From the NCBI RefSeq assembly GCF_014696135.1, contig NZ_JACJPP010000021.1, positions 186,001 through 250,000 of the forward strand: a DNA stretch of 64,000 bases, read 5' to 3'. Under the pieces are notes generated by a model. It saw nothing but the letters and a program-made list of their open reading frames with translations, was not told the DNA's origin and did not search any database. The position numbers and the translations under genes were made by a program. Positions 1-9,385 of the stretch are shown one piece after another (position 1 is the first letter of the stretch; each line of letters begins with the position of its first letter). This DNA comes from Nodosilinea sp. FACHB-141. Its GTDB lineage: Bacteria; Cyanobacteriota; Cyanobacteriia; Phormidesmidales; Phormidesmidaceae.

Positions 1-27
1 GCTCAAAGGAGAATGATTGATGGCTAG

Positions 28-1116
28 CTACCGCACCTTAAGCGCGCCACCACGGTTGCGGTAGCCCGTCACCAAGCCCTGGCGAAAGGTAACTTCGCCG
101 TCTGAAAAGTGAAACACTTCTTCGCAGCTGTTGTCGTTGCGGCTAATGGCCACCGGGGTTTGCCCCTCGGCCCGCAGCACTTCAGTGCGACTGGAGCCCA
201 TGGTCCAAAACTCGGCAGCAGTTTGACCGGGGAGCAGGGCCGGGGGTTGCGCCGACACCTTAAGGTTTTGGTCAGAGTTGAGGTAGCCAATCACCTGGCC
301 ATTTTCGAACAGCACCGAGCTTTTGCCGTAGTACAAGGTGGTAAAACCGTTCGAGGTGTATTGCTCTTGGCGAGTGGGTGTGCCCTGGAGCCGCAACACG
401 TCGGTTTCGGTAGATCCTAAGGTCCAGTTGTCCTGGGGCGCACTGACTGAAACCACCACGTCGCCGTCGGCTAGGACCTGGAGGTTGCCGTCGGGGTTGT
501 CGTACTGCTTCACGTAGCCGTTGTGCAGCTCAACGATGCTGTTGCCGTAGCGCAGGGTTTGCTGACAAGCCCCCTGGTACTGCATGGTTTGGGAAGGTGC
601 TCCCTGAATTGCTGTTACCAAATCGCGATCGGAGCCTAAGGTCCAGTAGTTTTTTTGGTCAGGGGCGCGGCTGGCCCGGTTACCCACATTGCTTTGGGCA
701 TACTGCAAGTTGCGCTCGTACTCGACGACTTTTTGCTTGGCTAGATCCGCATTAGTGTGGCCATTGGGTACCGCTCGCATGTAGGCGATCGCCCGCTGCC
801 AGAGAATGACCACCTCAGCCCACTCTTCGCTAAACTCTGCGCTTTGGGTGAGCTGTGCCGCTTTCATGGCCTGCTCAGAGCCCTGACGAAACGCATCATT
901 GTTAACGGACACAGCAGCGCGAGCGGGCAGCCACGACCAGGTGCGCTCTTGGGGATTAAGAAATATAAAACCAGCGGCGATGCCGAGGCCTACCGATAGC
1001 CCAACCGCACTCCAAGTCAGCCGTTCTCGCAGGGTTTGCCCCGGTCGCTTGAGTACAAAACTGTACAGGGTTTGAGGATTTTGCCCGTCTAGCTCAGGAT
1101 GGCTACGTTTAGTCAT
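28..1116 (-). CDS. Membrane-anchored protein with three C-terminal repeats
   Basis: Product of 362 aa, unrecognised by name. A short basic N-terminus is followed by one membrane segment (about residues 34-53), then an alpha-helical region rich in Ala, Glu and Gln. Three repeats of about 57 aa follow (roughly 157-214, 231-287, 303-362). Each opens with a WTLGS or WTMGS motif, continues with a V(L)R/TAxG(T/A)P-like stretch, and ends with a YG..V.F.NG.V.GY segment. The repeats look like a beta-rich extracytoplasmic module found in other cyanobacterial proteins (inference). I chose the ATG at 1116; the reading frame is open to 1170, but the extra 18 residues look untypical. No good Shine-Dalgarno precedes either start. 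Confidence 0.75.
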   Translation of the reverse strand: MTKRSHPELDGQNPQTLYSFVLKRPGQTLRERLTWSAVGLSVGLGIAAGFIFLNPQERTWSWLPARAAVSVNNDAFRQGSEQAMKAAQLTQSAEFSEEWAEVVILWQRAIAYMRAVPNGHTNADLAKQKVVEYERNLQYAQSNVGNRASRAPDQKNYWTLGSDRDLVTAIQGAPSQTMQYQGACQQTLRYGNSIVELHNGYVKQYDNPDGNLQVLADGDVVVSVSAPQDNWTLGSTETDVLRLQGTPTRQEQYTSNGFTTLYYGKSSVLFENGQVIGYLNSDQNLKVSAQPPALLPGQTAAEFWTMGSSRTEVLRAEGQTPVAISRNDNSCEEVFHFSDGEVTFRQGLVTGYRNRGGALKVR

Positions 1117-1438
1117 AGGGATTAAGGAGGAGTGAACAACCCCAGTACCAGTCTGTGGGCTAAGGGCCACAGCAGAACTCGTCTGGAGCTTCCGTTAAGG
1201 ATCAAAACCTAAGGAGATATGCAGAGAATAGGAGAGGATAAAGCCCCAGGATAACGCCGGAGAGCGCAGAATTAGTATGGGTATATTTAGCCAAACGGCG
1301 GAACCTTTAGTCCTCGCCCAAGCTATCTCACAAAACTGGACTATGATTTTAGGCTTTCTTTAGTTTACGGAAGCTTATTTAAATTGCCCGTCTGAGTCAA
1401 ACTCCCACCACCTCCACCTCACTATTTCCTGATCTCCC
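1117..1438. other. Intergenic region between divergent genes
   Basis: This spacer of about 320 bases separates the minus-strand repeat protein from recJ. It is more AT-rich than its surroundings between about 1330 and 1390, which suits divergent promoters, but I could not assign -35/-10 boxes confidently. I see no hairpin, RNA gene or small coding frame in it. Confidence 0.4.
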
Positions 1439-3760
1439 ATGGATGCCCTACCGCTGCGCTGGAACCTGCCCAAGGCGGATGCCGCCCCTGAAAGCTGGGT
1501 AGCGACAGTAGCTCGGGCAGTTCCAGGAACAACGCCGCCCCGCTGGCTGGCCCAGGTGCTGTGGCAGCGACAGCTAGGTTCTACAGAACCGCTGGAGGGC
1601 TGGCTGAACCCGGCTCTCTACCAGCCCACCCCCGCTAGCACCCTGGGGCCAGCAATGGCGATCGCCGTCAGCCGCCTCAAGCAGGCGATCGCCACTGAGG
1701 AAAAAGTAGCAATCTGGGGAGACTTTGACGCCGATGGGGTAACCTCTACCGCCGTACTGTGGGATGGGCTGGGGCAGCTGATCCCTAAGGGCGATCGCCT
1801 CACCTATTTCATCCCCAACCGCCTCAGTGAATCCCACGGGCTGTCGCAGCGGGGCCTTGACCATTTGGCTGAGTGGGGTGCAACCCTGCTGGTGACCTGC
1901 GACACCGGCAGCACCAGCGGCACTGAGATTGCCTACGCCAAGACTCTGGGCCTGGAGGTGATCGTCACCGACCACCACACTCTGCCAGAAGACGACATTG
2001 GCGCGATCGCGCTAATCAACCCCCGCAGCCTGCCCCCCGAACATCCCTTAGCCACGCTGTCGGGGGTGGCGGTAGCCTACAAGCTGCTAGAGGGGCTATA
2101 CGCAGCGCTGGATACTCCCCCCCCGCTACCGCTCGATCACGTACTTGATCTAGTAGCCATTGGCCTGATTGCCGACCTGGTAGAGCTGCGGGGCGACTGC
2201 CGATACTTGGCTCAGATCGGGCTGCAGCGCCTGCAAACCCAAACCCAGCCCAATTCGCCCTACCCACGACCAGGGCTGGCTGAGCTACTGGCGTTGTGCA
2301 AGCGCACAGGCGATCGCCCCACCGATATTTCCTTTGGGCTGGGGCCGCGCATCAATGCTGTCAGCCGCATCCACGGGGACGCTAGCTTTTGTGTGGAGCT
2401 ACTGACTAGTCGCGATCGCGATCGCACCAAAACCCTGGCCTACGAGGCCGAACTGGCCAACACCCGCCGCAAAGCCCTCCAGCGCGACCTTTACAGCCAG
2501 GTGATGGCGCGTCTAGCCCAGGTCGATTTGGCCACCACTCGCTGCCTGGTGCTGGCCGACGAGTCTTGGCCCACCGGCATCTTGGGATTGGTAGCGGGGC
2601 AAGTAACCCAAGCTCTCGGACGCCCAACCATTCTGCTGCGCATCGATCCGCCCTCGGAGGACGGTAGCCCTCGGCTGGCACGGGGGTCAGCCCGCTCGGT
2701 GACAGGGCTCGATCTCTACCAACTATTTCAGGCACAATCGGCGTTACTAACCGGCTTTGGCGGCCATCCTTTAGCGGCGGGGCTGACGCTGCCCGTGGAA
2801 CATATTGAGGTGCTAGCGGCGGCACTCAACCGTATGGTGCGCGAGCAGTTGGGGGGCGACGGTGCGCCCCAGCCCCTGCTTCAGGTTGATCTCACGGTGA
2901 CGGTGGCGGATCTGGGTCAACCCCTGTTTCGCGAACTCAAGTGGCTGGAGCCCTGCGGCATGGGCAACCCTGTGCCGAAGCTGCTGCTTGGCAATGTCTG
3001 GTTTCGGAATGTCTTTCACAAGAAATTGCGCGATCGCCAAAATAAAGCCGTGAGCTTCATCAAAACTGAGTTTGAGCTGTGGGATGACGCAGCCGAGGCA
3101 GGCTTTCCCGGCGAGTGGTGGGGCCACTACCGCGACGAACTTCCTCCAGGCCGCTGCGATGTGGTGGTCGAACTCGACTTCAACAGCAACACCGGCTACC
3201 ACGTCAAGCTCATAGACGTGCGTCCTATTGCCGTAGGCAAGCCGGAGTCAGAACTAAGACCGTCTAACTCCGTTCTCGACTGGCGGCAGCATACCCCTGA
3301 GGATCAGGAGCACGTCCTGATAGTCAACCAGATACCGATGCAGTGGAGCGACTGGCAGGTGTGGCAGCGGCAGGCCGCCCAGGCAAAGCTGCCCCTAGCC
3401 CTAGCCTTTTCTCCGGCGATCGATGACCTGTCGCCAGGGGAGGTTTGGCAAGAGCTGGTGGGCTTAGCCAAGTACCTAGCCCGCACTCAAACTCCGGTAA
3501 CCCGGTCGCAGCTGGGCGATCGCCTGCGCCTCTCACCCACCAGCCTTTCCCTCGGCTTAGCCGCCCTGGCAACCGCCGGGTTTAAGATCGCCGCCCCAGA
3601 CAGCACCGCCCCTGAGGCAGACACAATCATCGTTCAGGTTGACCCTACCCCGGTTTCGCCTGACCCAGCAGCCGTACAACATTTTCTCGAAGTGGTGCAA
3701 GAGGAGCAATTTCGCCGCCGCTATTTTGCCCAGGTGCCGGTGGCTGCCCTTTCCTGGTAG
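1439..3760 (+). CDS. recJ: Single-stranded-DNA-specific exonuclease RecJ
   Basis: Product of 773 aa, a 5'-3' single-strand DNA exonuclease acting in recombination and mismatch/base-excision repair. The DHH phosphoesterase signature is clear: DFDADG at residues 95-100 supplies metal-binding aspartates, a CDTGS motif follows, and TDHH lies at 177-180. The GLGPRINAVSRI stretch and a DHHA1 domain with the GFGGHPLAAG motif are typical of RecJ. The C-terminal 200 residues carry the extra region found in long cyanobacterial RecJ proteins. The gene is single-standing on this strand, with sfsA following after 30 bases, so the two may be co-transcribed. Confidence 0.95.
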   Translation: MDALPLRWNLPKADAAPESWVATVARAVPGTTPPRWLAQVLWQRQLGSTEPLEGWLNPALYQPTPASTLGPAMAIAVSRLKQAIATEEKVAIWGDFDADGVTSTAVLWDGLGQLIPKGDRLTYFIPNRLSESHGLSQRGLDHLAEWGATLLVTCDTGSTSGTEIAYAKTLGLEVIVTDHHTLPEDDIGAIALINPRSLPPEHPLATLSGVAVAYKLLEGLYAALDTPPPLPLDHVLDLVAIGLIADLVELRGDCRYLAQIGLQRLQTQTQPNSPYPRPGLAELLALCKRTGDRPTDISFGLGPRINAVSRIHGDASFCVELLTSRDRDRTKTLAYEAELANTRRKALQRDLYSQVMARLAQVDLATTRCLVLADESWPTGILGLVAGQVTQALGRPTILLRIDPPSEDGSPRLARGSARSVTGLDLYQLFQAQSALLTGFGGHPLAAGLTLPVEHIEVLAAALNRMVREQLGGDGAPQPLLQVDLTVTVADLGQPLFRELKWLEPCGMGNPVPKLLLGNVWFRNVFHKKLRDRQNKAVSFIKTEFELWDDAAEAGFPGEWWGHYRDELPPGRCDVVVELDFNSNTGYHVKLIDVRPIAVGKPESELRPSNSVLDWRQHTPEDQEHVLIVNQIPMQWSDWQVWQRQAAQAKLPLALAFSPAIDDLSPGEVWQELVGLAKYLARTQTPVTRSQLGDRLRLSPTSLSLGLAALATAGFKIAAPDSTAPEADTIIVQVDPTPVSPDPAAVQHFLEVVQEEQFRRRYFAQVPVAALSW

Positions 3761-3790
3761 GGTGGGCACTGCGCACCATCTTCCGCCGTC

Positions 3791-4522
3791 ATGACTGCCG
3801 ACTGGTTCTATCCTTTTCCGCCCTTGATTGAGGGCACAGTACTCAAGCGCTACAAGCGATTTTTTGTTGATATTGAGCTAGAAACCGGTCAGGTAATCGT
3901 TGCCCACTGCCCTAATACCGGACCTATGACTGGGGTATACCACGTCGGTGGACGCGCACTGGTTTCCTACAACTCCAACCCCAAACGGAAGCTGGCTTAC
4001 ACCTGGGAACTGGCAGAGGTGTGCGACACTGTGCCCACCTGGGCCGGAGTCAACACAGCGCGGCCCAATCGCGTGGTGAAGTCGCTGCTGGAGGCACGAC
4101 AAATTCCAGAGCTAGGCGACTACACTTCCATTCGCCCAGAGGTGCGCTACGGCGGTGACGGCAAAAGCCGAATCGACTTTGTCATTTCTGGGGAGGATAC
4201 AGCCTTAACAACCTACGTTGAGGTCAAAAATACCACCTGGGCCAAGGGCACCCTGGCCCTGTTTCCCGATACAGTGACCACCCGCGGCCAAAAGCATTTA
4301 AGAGAACTGGCGGCGCTGGTTCCTGAAACCCAGGCGGCGATGCTGTACTTCATCAGCCGAGGCGACTGTACCGACTTTGCCCCTGGAGACGAGACCGACC
4401 CCACGTATGGCCTGCTGCTGCGTGAAGCCATAGCGAAGGGCGTTAAGGTGCTGCCCTGCCGGTTTGAAGTGACTCCGGCTGGGCTGCGATATTTGGGTTT
4501 GGCAAATCTGAGGCTGAATTGA
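3791..4522 (+). CDS. sfsA: SfsA family DNA/RNA nuclease-like protein
   Basis: Product of 243 aa, matching SfsA (sugar fermentation stimulation protein family) over its full length. The N-terminus has the VLKRYKRFFVDIEL OB-like segment and the HCPNTGPM motif. The C-terminal half has the restriction-endonuclease-like core with SRIDFV, YVEVKN and FPDTVTTRGQKHL. The acidic and lysine residues of YVEVKN fit a PD-(D/E)xK nuclease site. The biological role in cyanobacteria is not settled. It follows recJ by 30 bases and ends before a long hairpin that probably terminates it. Confidence 0.93.
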   Translation: MTADWFYPFPPLIEGTVLKRYKRFFVDIELETGQVIVAHCPNTGPMTGVYHVGGRALVSYNSNPKRKLAYTWELAEVCDTVPTWAGVNTARPNRVVKSLLEARQIPELGDYTSIRPEVRYGGDGKSRIDFVISGEDTALTTYVEVKNTTWAKGTLALFPDTVTTRGQKHLRELAALVPETQAAMLYFISRGDCTDFAPGDETDPTYGLLLREAIAKGVKVLPCRFEVTPAGLRYLGLANLRLN

Positions 4523-4526
4523 GGAA

Positions 4527-4584
4527 GGTGTAAGGTGCAGGGTACAAGGTTCAAGGGTGTGCCTTATACCCTGCACCCTACACC
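4527..4584. terminator. Long hairpin between convergent genes
   Basis: The left arm 4527-4549 and right arm 4562-4584 are 23-base inverted copies with two mismatches and a 12-base loop. The arms contain GGTGCAGGGTA and its complement TACCCTGCACC. The element sits exactly between the convergent sfsA and the glycosyltransferase gene. There is no T-run, so it is either a bidirectional terminator or a dispersed repeat element doing that job. A related element occurs at 31048-31105. Confidence 0.6.
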
Positions 4585-4592
4585 CTGACTTT

Positions 4593-5330
4593 CTAGCGGG
4601 CCGAGTAGGTGAGCGATCGCCACGCAAAATGAGGCAACGCCAACATCCGCCGCCAGCGCCAGGGCTCTTTGTAAAGGCGGTAGAGCCATTCCAGGTGATT
4701 GTTGCACATCCACTCGGGGGCGCGAGACTTGACCCCGGCCCAGATATCAAAGCTGCCGCCGACGCCAATCCACACGCTGTTGGGGCAGAGGTAGCGGTGG
4801 TCACGAATCCACAGTTCTTGTCTGGGCACACCCATACCAACCAAAATCACGCTGGGCTGGAGCTGCTCTAAATGGCGCAAAAACTCGGGTTGATCGGTTG
4901 GCCCTAGGTAGCCATGTTGGGTGCCCACTACCTTAAGCCCGGCTATCTGGCGCTGCCAATACATAGCGGCGCGATCGGCCACGCCGGGTACACCGCCATA
5001 CATAAAGACTGTCTCTTGGGGAGAGATGCGCTTGAGTACTGTGGCAGCCAGCTCAATACCCGGCGCGCGCGCTATCCGCTGCCCCTTGGTACGAAAGTAG
5101 AGCACGACCCCCGCCCCGTCGGGAATCACAAGTTCGGCATTGACGATGACCTGTCGCAGGTCGGGGTTTTGGTCGGCCTGCATGGCCATTTCGGCATTCA
5201 GAGTGACCACATGAGCCCCATACCCTCGACGATACTGATCGACGAGCCAGTTTGCATAGTCGGTCCGCCAGTGAACAGGCAGCCCCATCACCTGCAAGAC
5301 TTCTGGTGCATTTGACTGTGCCACCGCCAT
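4593..5330 (-). CDS. WecB/TagA/CpsF family glycosyltransferase
   Basis: Product of about 245 aa of the family that adds N-acetylmannosamine or related sugars to lipid-linked acceptors in surface polysaccharide synthesis. Diagnostic stretches are HVVTLNAEMAMQA, VIPDGAGVV, the FMYGGVPGVAD segment and VILVGMGVPRQELWI, followed by the WIGVGGSFD motif. The first part of the frame allows a TTG at 5345, the ATG at 5330 or an ATG at 5288. I prefer 5330, which has AAGG just upstream. The exact donor and acceptor cannot be read from sequence. Confidence 0.88.
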   Translation of the reverse strand: MAVAQSNAPEVLQVMGLPVHWRTDYANWLVDQYRRGYGAHVVTLNAEMAMQADQNPDLRQVIVNAELVIPDGAGVVLYFRTKGQRIARAPGIELAATVLKRISPQETVFMYGGVPGVADRAAMYWQRQIAGLKVVGTQHGYLGPTDQPEFLRHLEQLQPSVILVGMGVPRQELWIRDHRYLCPNSVWIGVGGSFDIWAGVKSRAPEWMCNNHLEWLYRLYKEPWRWRRMLALPHFAWRSLTYSAR

Positions 5331-5480
5331 GAACACCTTCCCCAACTCAATTGTGGGCGCTAAACCGCTGAGTGTCTGTCTTCAACGCTCGGGCTTGGGC
5401 CCCTGTGCGCATTAACCATAGAAGACCATACCTCGAAACTGAATCAATGTGTTGCATTTCTCAACGTCAAGGCAGAGGCT

Positions 5481-6131
5481 TTAATTCATAGCGTCGACCA
5501 ATTCTCCCAAGGCCTCTAGGGCCTTACAGGCCCGGGCCTGCACAGCAGGAGTTTCGTCATGGTGAAAGGCCTGCTGAAGACAGACGAGAATCGGCGGCTT
5601 TTGAGTTTCAGGCTCCGCTAGAGCTTTTGCTAGGCCTTCGAGAGCAGCCATTGCTGCGTAGCGCACTACCCATTCTGGGTCCTGGGCCGCTCCAATCAAT
5701 ACGTCAAGCACCTCTTGTTGAGATGAGGGCGCTTGGTCGGTAGGCAGCTTAGCCCAATCGATGGTGCCCAACCCTCGGGCTGCGGCGCGGCGTACGCTTA
5801 GGGCAAAATCTCCTTTGGCCGTTTCTAGCAGCACGGGCAGGGCACGGGGGTCGCCAATCAGGGCCACGGCCCGAATAGCCCAGGCTCTAGCGCCATAGTT
5901 GTAGCCATCAATTTGTTCTAACAGCGCCGGCACTGCGTCTTGGCCTAGGGCCACCAGCCCATCCACTGCGGCCACCGCAGCACCAGGATTGTTATAGCCC
6001 AGCACGGTAATTAGGGTAGGGATAGCGGCGACATCTTGAGCAGCTGCTAGATGATGGACCGCAACAACCATTGCGCCCTTAGAATCAGCGGCTTCGACCG
6101 CTCGAACTAGCTCTGCTACTGTCGCGCCCAC
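5481..6131 (-). CDS. cpcF: Phycocyanobilin lyase subunit CpcF
   Basis: Product of about 216 aa. It is a HEAT-repeat subunit that pairs with CpcE to attach phycocyanobilin to Cys84 of the phycocyanin alpha chain. The repeats are visible as AAIPTLITVLG, ALPVLLETAKG and DPEWVVRYAAMAALEGL, with the family motif NNPGAAVAAVDGL. It is the last gene of the cpc operon. I chose a GTG at 6131 because GGAG lies 11 bases upstream and the resulting length matches the family; a TTG at 6164 would add 11 residues. It follows cpcE by a short gap. Confidence 0.92.
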   Translation of the reverse strand: MGATVAELVRAVEAADSKGAMVVAVHHLAAAQDVAAIPTLITVLGYNNPGAAVAAVDGLVALGQDAVPALLEQIDGYNYGARAWAIRAVALIGDPRALPVLLETAKGDFALSVRRAAARGLGTIDWAKLPTDQAPSSQQEVLDVLIGAAQDPEWVVRYAAMAALEGLAKALAEPETQKPPILVCLQQAFHHDETPAVQARACKALEALGELVDAMN

Positions 6132-6195
6132 AACTAACCGTTCTCCAGCCCTATTGATACCCAATTTATTCGTTTGTGCTGCAAGCCCTCAGCAC

Positions 6196-7029
6196 TTACA
6201 GCAGCTCATCCATTAGTAACAATACCTGGCGGGCTTCATCTGTCAAACCGCGTTGGGGAAACCCAATCTGCCGCAGGTGAGTTTCTAAAACGCCTTGGAG
6301 GGCGATCAGCTTGAGGCTGTTTTCGGCTAGGGTGGCGGCAATGGGCTGGGCGGCAGGCAAGTAGCCGATCGCCCCTAAATCCATCATGGCCGATCGCCGC
6401 AGCTGTAAGTTGGGCTCTTGCAGGCGTTGTACCAGGCGATCGCAGTAGGTCGCCTGCCCTGTCAGCTGATAGAGGGCACGGGTGGCTGCATTTTGCACTT
6501 GGGCCACCTCATGCTCTAAAAACGGGGTGATTTCGTCGACTGCATCGGTGGCGCCTAGGGTGCCCAGGGCCTCCAACACAGCGTTGTAGGGCTGCACTAG
6601 ATGAGGCTTATCGGGCACCGCAACCGCAGCGGCAACCCCTCCAGCCAGCAGCGAGCGCAGTGCTGGAATCGCCTGAGGATCGCCCAGGGACTCTAGCGCT
6701 TGGGCAGCGGACTCGCGCACGTAGTAGTCGTCGCACTCTAGACATTGAATCAGCGCCGGAACAACGGTGCGATCGCCCAGTTTACCCAGTGCTCGAGCGG
6801 CATTGCGACGCAGCGGGTACCCCCCATCGGGGGCGCGATCGCCCTCATCCTCCAAAGCCGACACCAGACCGGCGATCGCCTCGGGTTGGGCCACGCGAAA
6901 GCGCCCCAGCCACCAGGCAGCGTAGTAGCGCAGGCCGGTATCAGCGGTTTGGCGCAGGTTTTCGATGGCCTGCTCCACCGTCAGGGATTCTCCCTCGGCG
7001 TTGACCAACTGCTGCGGATTTTGTCCCAT
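6196..7029 (-). CDS. cpcE: Phycocyanobilin lyase subunit CpcE
   Basis: Product of 277 aa, the alpha-type subunit of the CpcE/CpcF heterodimer. That lyase ligates phycocyanobilin to CpcA and can also remove or transfer it. The family signature ENLRQTADTGLRYYAAWWLGRFRV-like region begins near residue 24. At least five HEAT repeats follow (RNAARALGKLGD, VRESAAQALESLGDP, VQNAATRALYQLTG, LRRSAMMDLGAIG). It lies between cpcD and cpcF in the usual order, so it is likely transcribed as the distal, weakly expressed end of the cpc mRNA. Confidence 0.95.
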   Translation of the reverse strand: MGQNPQQLVNAEGESLTVEQAIENLRQTADTGLRYYAAWWLGRFRVAQPEAIAGLVSALEDEGDRAPDGGYPLRRNAARALGKLGDRTVVPALIQCLECDDYYVRESAAQALESLGDPQAIPALRSLLAGGVAAAVAVPDKPHLVQPYNAVLEALGTLGATDAVDEITPFLEHEVAQVQNAATRALYQLTGQATYCDRLVQRLQEPNLQLRRSAMMDLGAIGYLPAAQPIAATLAENSLKLIALQGVLETHLRQIGFPQRGLTDEARQVLLLMDELL

Positions 7030-7068
7030 ACCTTAGTATGTCTCCAGCATTTGCAGATCCGCCTTAGC

Positions 7069-7293
7069 TTAGTCAGCCGACAAAGGCTGAATGCTGACGA
7101 TTTTGCCGCCCATACGGGTAATGCGCTGCATTTCTTCGTTCATGCGGCTGTAGGGCACCTTGATAAAGGTGCTGCCGCTGTGACGAATGGGGTAGTTATT
7201 TTGGTCGGTGGCGTCGTTTTGGCGCAGCCCCTCAACCTCGTAGAGAAAAATGCGGTTAGTAGTCTGACTGCCAAAGGCGTTTTGAGCGAGCAT
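7069..7293 (-). CDS. cpcD: Phycobilisome rod-capping linker CpcD
   Basis: Product of 74 aa, the small linker that caps the distal end of phycocyanin rods and limits rod length. The CpcD fold is recognisable from RIFLYEVEGLRQN, a central YPIRHSGSTFIKVPYSRMNEEMQRI segment and the closing GGKIVSI. An AGGAGA Shine-Dalgarno lies 7 bases before the ATG. It follows the two CpcC linkers, whose C-terminal domains are homologous to it. Confidence 0.95.
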   Translation of the reverse strand: MLAQNAFGSQTTNRIFLYEVEGLRQNDATDQNNYPIRHSGSTFIKVPYSRMNEEMQRITRMGGKIVSIQPLSAD

Positions 7294-7388
7294 AGGAAAC
7301 TCTCCTGGTCGTTGCGAGATCTCGACGAATACGGCGTTTCATACATCACTGGCGCCTTCATAGAGAATGCGCCAGTGATGCTATTTAA

Positions 7389-8264
7389 CTAGAGGCTAGC
7401 AGCGGTAACGCTGGTTACCCTACCACCCTGCTTATGAATCTGCTGAAGCTTGGCAGACAGCTGTTCGTAGGGCACCAGGTAGGCGGTATTGATGCGCCGT
7501 ACCTTAGGATAGCGAGGCAGGTTAGCCCCAGACACCTCAATCCGGTAGACTTTGCCAGCACCGACACCGTAGGGGGTGGACCCACCTAGGGCCTGGCTGG
7601 GAGTAGTCAGCTTGTTAGCCTGGGATGACCAGCCAGCAGCAGCACTGGTGGGGCTGATGATCGAAGACGAGGTGTTGCGGCCCAGTTCCCCAGCTAGGCG
7701 AGACTTTTTGCCGCCCGCCTGGGAAGTATCACTGGTGGCGTAGCCCCGATACATTTGGAACATCCGGGTAAAGCCTACCGAACGCTGCCCCGCTTGATAA
7801 ACAAAGCTGCGGTAGTAGGGCACTACGTTGTCGCCAAAGTTAGCCTGGTACTCTTCGCTGTCGATGAACGAGTCAACATCGGCATCGTAGCCCTGGGTCT
7901 CGTAGCGATCGAGGTGATCAACCACCTCAGACTCGTCGTAGACGGCGCGACCGAGCAGGTGCTTGGTGTGCAGCTCAATCACGCGGGTTTGGAAATTGCC
8001 GTAGAAGAATTTTTCTTTGTAGAGCTCAGACTTGGCCACAGCCCGTACAAAATCGCGCACGCTGATGTAGCCATTCTTGAGCAGCGACTCGGCACCGACT
8101 AGGCGCTCAGATTTCATCAGGTAGTCGTTACCCAACAGCTGGCGATACACGGCTCGGATGACCACTTCGGCATCATCGGCAGTCCAGTTGGCGCGCAGCT
8201 CTACGGGCAGGGTTTCATCAAACGCAGCGGTTCCCAACCGGGATGCTGCTGTCGTAATAGGCAC
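7389..8264 (-). CDS. cpcC1: Phycobilisome rod linker CpcC (core-proximal copy in operon order, cpcC1)
   Basis: Product of 291 aa. It contains the N-terminal phycobilisome linker domain (Pfam PBS_linker_poly type; [21 protein letters not shown], then [19 protein letters not shown] and [13 protein letters not shown]) up to about residue 150. A Gly/Ser-rich hinge follows, then a C-terminal CpcD-like domain ([19 protein letters not shown] and [13 protein letters not shown]). It joins phycocyanin hexamers within the rod. The start codon is GTG, with AAGGAGG 8 bases upstream. It is one of two cpcC paralogues in tandem; naming follows the Synechocystis-style order. Confidence 0.94.
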   Translation of the reverse strand: MPITTAASRLGTAAFDETLPVELRANWTADDAEVVIRAVYRQLLGNDYLMKSERLVGAESLLKNGYISVRDFVRAVAKSELYKEKFFYGNFQTRVIELHTKHLLGRAVYDESEVVDHLDRYETQGYDADVDSFIDSEEYQANFGDNVVPYYRSFVYQAGQRSVGFTRMFQMYRGYATSDTSQAGGKKSRLAGELGRNTSSSIISPTSAAAGWSSQANKLTTPSQALGGSTPYGVGAGKVYRIEVSGANLPRYPKVRRINTAYLVPYEQLSAKLQQIHKQGGRVTSVTAASL

Positions 8265-8467
8265 AGGATTATCCTCCTTATCAACACAGTGAGCGTGAGC
8301 TCAATCTACACAGGCAGAATAAAAAAAGGCGCAGTACTCAAGTTAGGTCTCCTTGAAGTGAGCAAGCTAAGGCCTAAACCCTAGATGACTCAATCCCAGG
8401 TGATCACCAACACGGTCTGCAAAAGCAAGACCAAGCACTCCGCCATATGAGGTATTAAAGCCGCAGC

Positions 8468-9283
8468 CTAGGCCAGGTCGACTTTAGTTACCCGACCGCC
8501 GGAGCGGTTAACTTGTTGAAGTTTGCGAGACAGCTGCTCGTAGGGCACCAAAAACTCGGTGCAGGTGCGACGCACCTGAGGACGACCCGGCATAGTAGCC
8601 TGAGTAACCCGCACCCGATAGAGCTTCTCGCGATCGCCTCCAGACCCGCCGACAATAGCGGCTCCAGTAGCTCCGCGGCCTACAGGCGACGAAGAGTTTT
8701 TAGCAATTTCAGACACGAGCTGTGAACGAACACCCCCCTGGGCGCGATCGCTGGTGCCGTAGCCCCGATAGAGCTGAAAGAAGCGGGTAAACCCGACCGT
8801 CTTTTGGCTCCGCTGGGTTAGGTGGCCGCGATAGTAGGGCACCACATTGTCCCCAAAGTTATCGCGGTACTCTTGGGAATCAATATAGGAATTGATTTCC
8901 GCTGCGTAGCCATCGGTGTTATAAAGGTCGGTGTGAAAGGCGATTTCGTCTTGGCCGTAGGGTGCCCGACCCAGCAGGTGCTTGTAGTTCAGCTCGATAA
9001 AGCGATTCTGTGGCCCGCTCAGGAAAAACTTATCCCGATAGAGGTCAGACAGGGCCAAAGCCCGCACAAAATCTCGAACTGAAATAGCTCCCTGCCGTAG
9101 CAAAGACTCGGCGTTGGTATTACGCTCGCTAGCCATGATGTACTGGTTGCCAAAGACCTGACGGTAAGCAGCACGAATTACTGCCTCCACATCGCCTTCG
9201 ATCCAGTTAGGCCGCAGCTCTACCCGCATCGACTCGTCGTAGGGCGAAACGCCAAGGCGTCCCGCCGCAGTGGTTACTGCCAT
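8468..9283 (-). CDS. cpcC2: Phycobilisome rod linker CpcC (second copy, cpcC2)
   Basis: Product of 271 aa with the same two-domain plan as its neighbour. The linker domain has [40 protein letters not shown] and [13 protein letters not shown], followed by a C-terminal CpcD-like domain. It is expected to sit in the more distal rod hexamer. The ATG at 9283 has AGGAGG 8 bases upstream; the frame is open 16 codons further but that extension is not linker-like. It is separated from cpcA by about 100 bases and from cpcC1 by about 200 bases. Confidence 0.94.
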   Translation of the reverse strand: MAVTTAAGRLGVSPYDESMRVELRPNWIEGDVEAVIRAAYRQVFGNQYIMASERNTNAESLLRQGAISVRDFVRALALSDLYRDKFFLSGPQNRFIELNYKHLLGRAPYGQDEIAFHTDLYNTDGYAAEINSYIDSQEYRDNFGDNVVPYYRGHLTQRSQKTVGFTRFFQLYRGYGTSDRAQGGVRSQLVSEIAKNSSSPVGRGATGAAIVGGSGGDREKLYRVRVTQATMPGRPQVRRTCTEFLVPYEQLSRKLQQVNRSGGRVTKVDLA

Positions 9284-9385
9284 GGTTGCCTCCTTGAGCG
9301 TGTATAGATACAACAATGCCCGGAGCAGCAAACAATCGCTAACAATGCGCTAACAACTGTCTGCCCCTCCGGGCAAATGACCAAC

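Noticed and set aside
1574-1978. Antisense frames within recJ
   Set aside because: All are shadows of the RecJ reading frame, which carries the DHH motifs.
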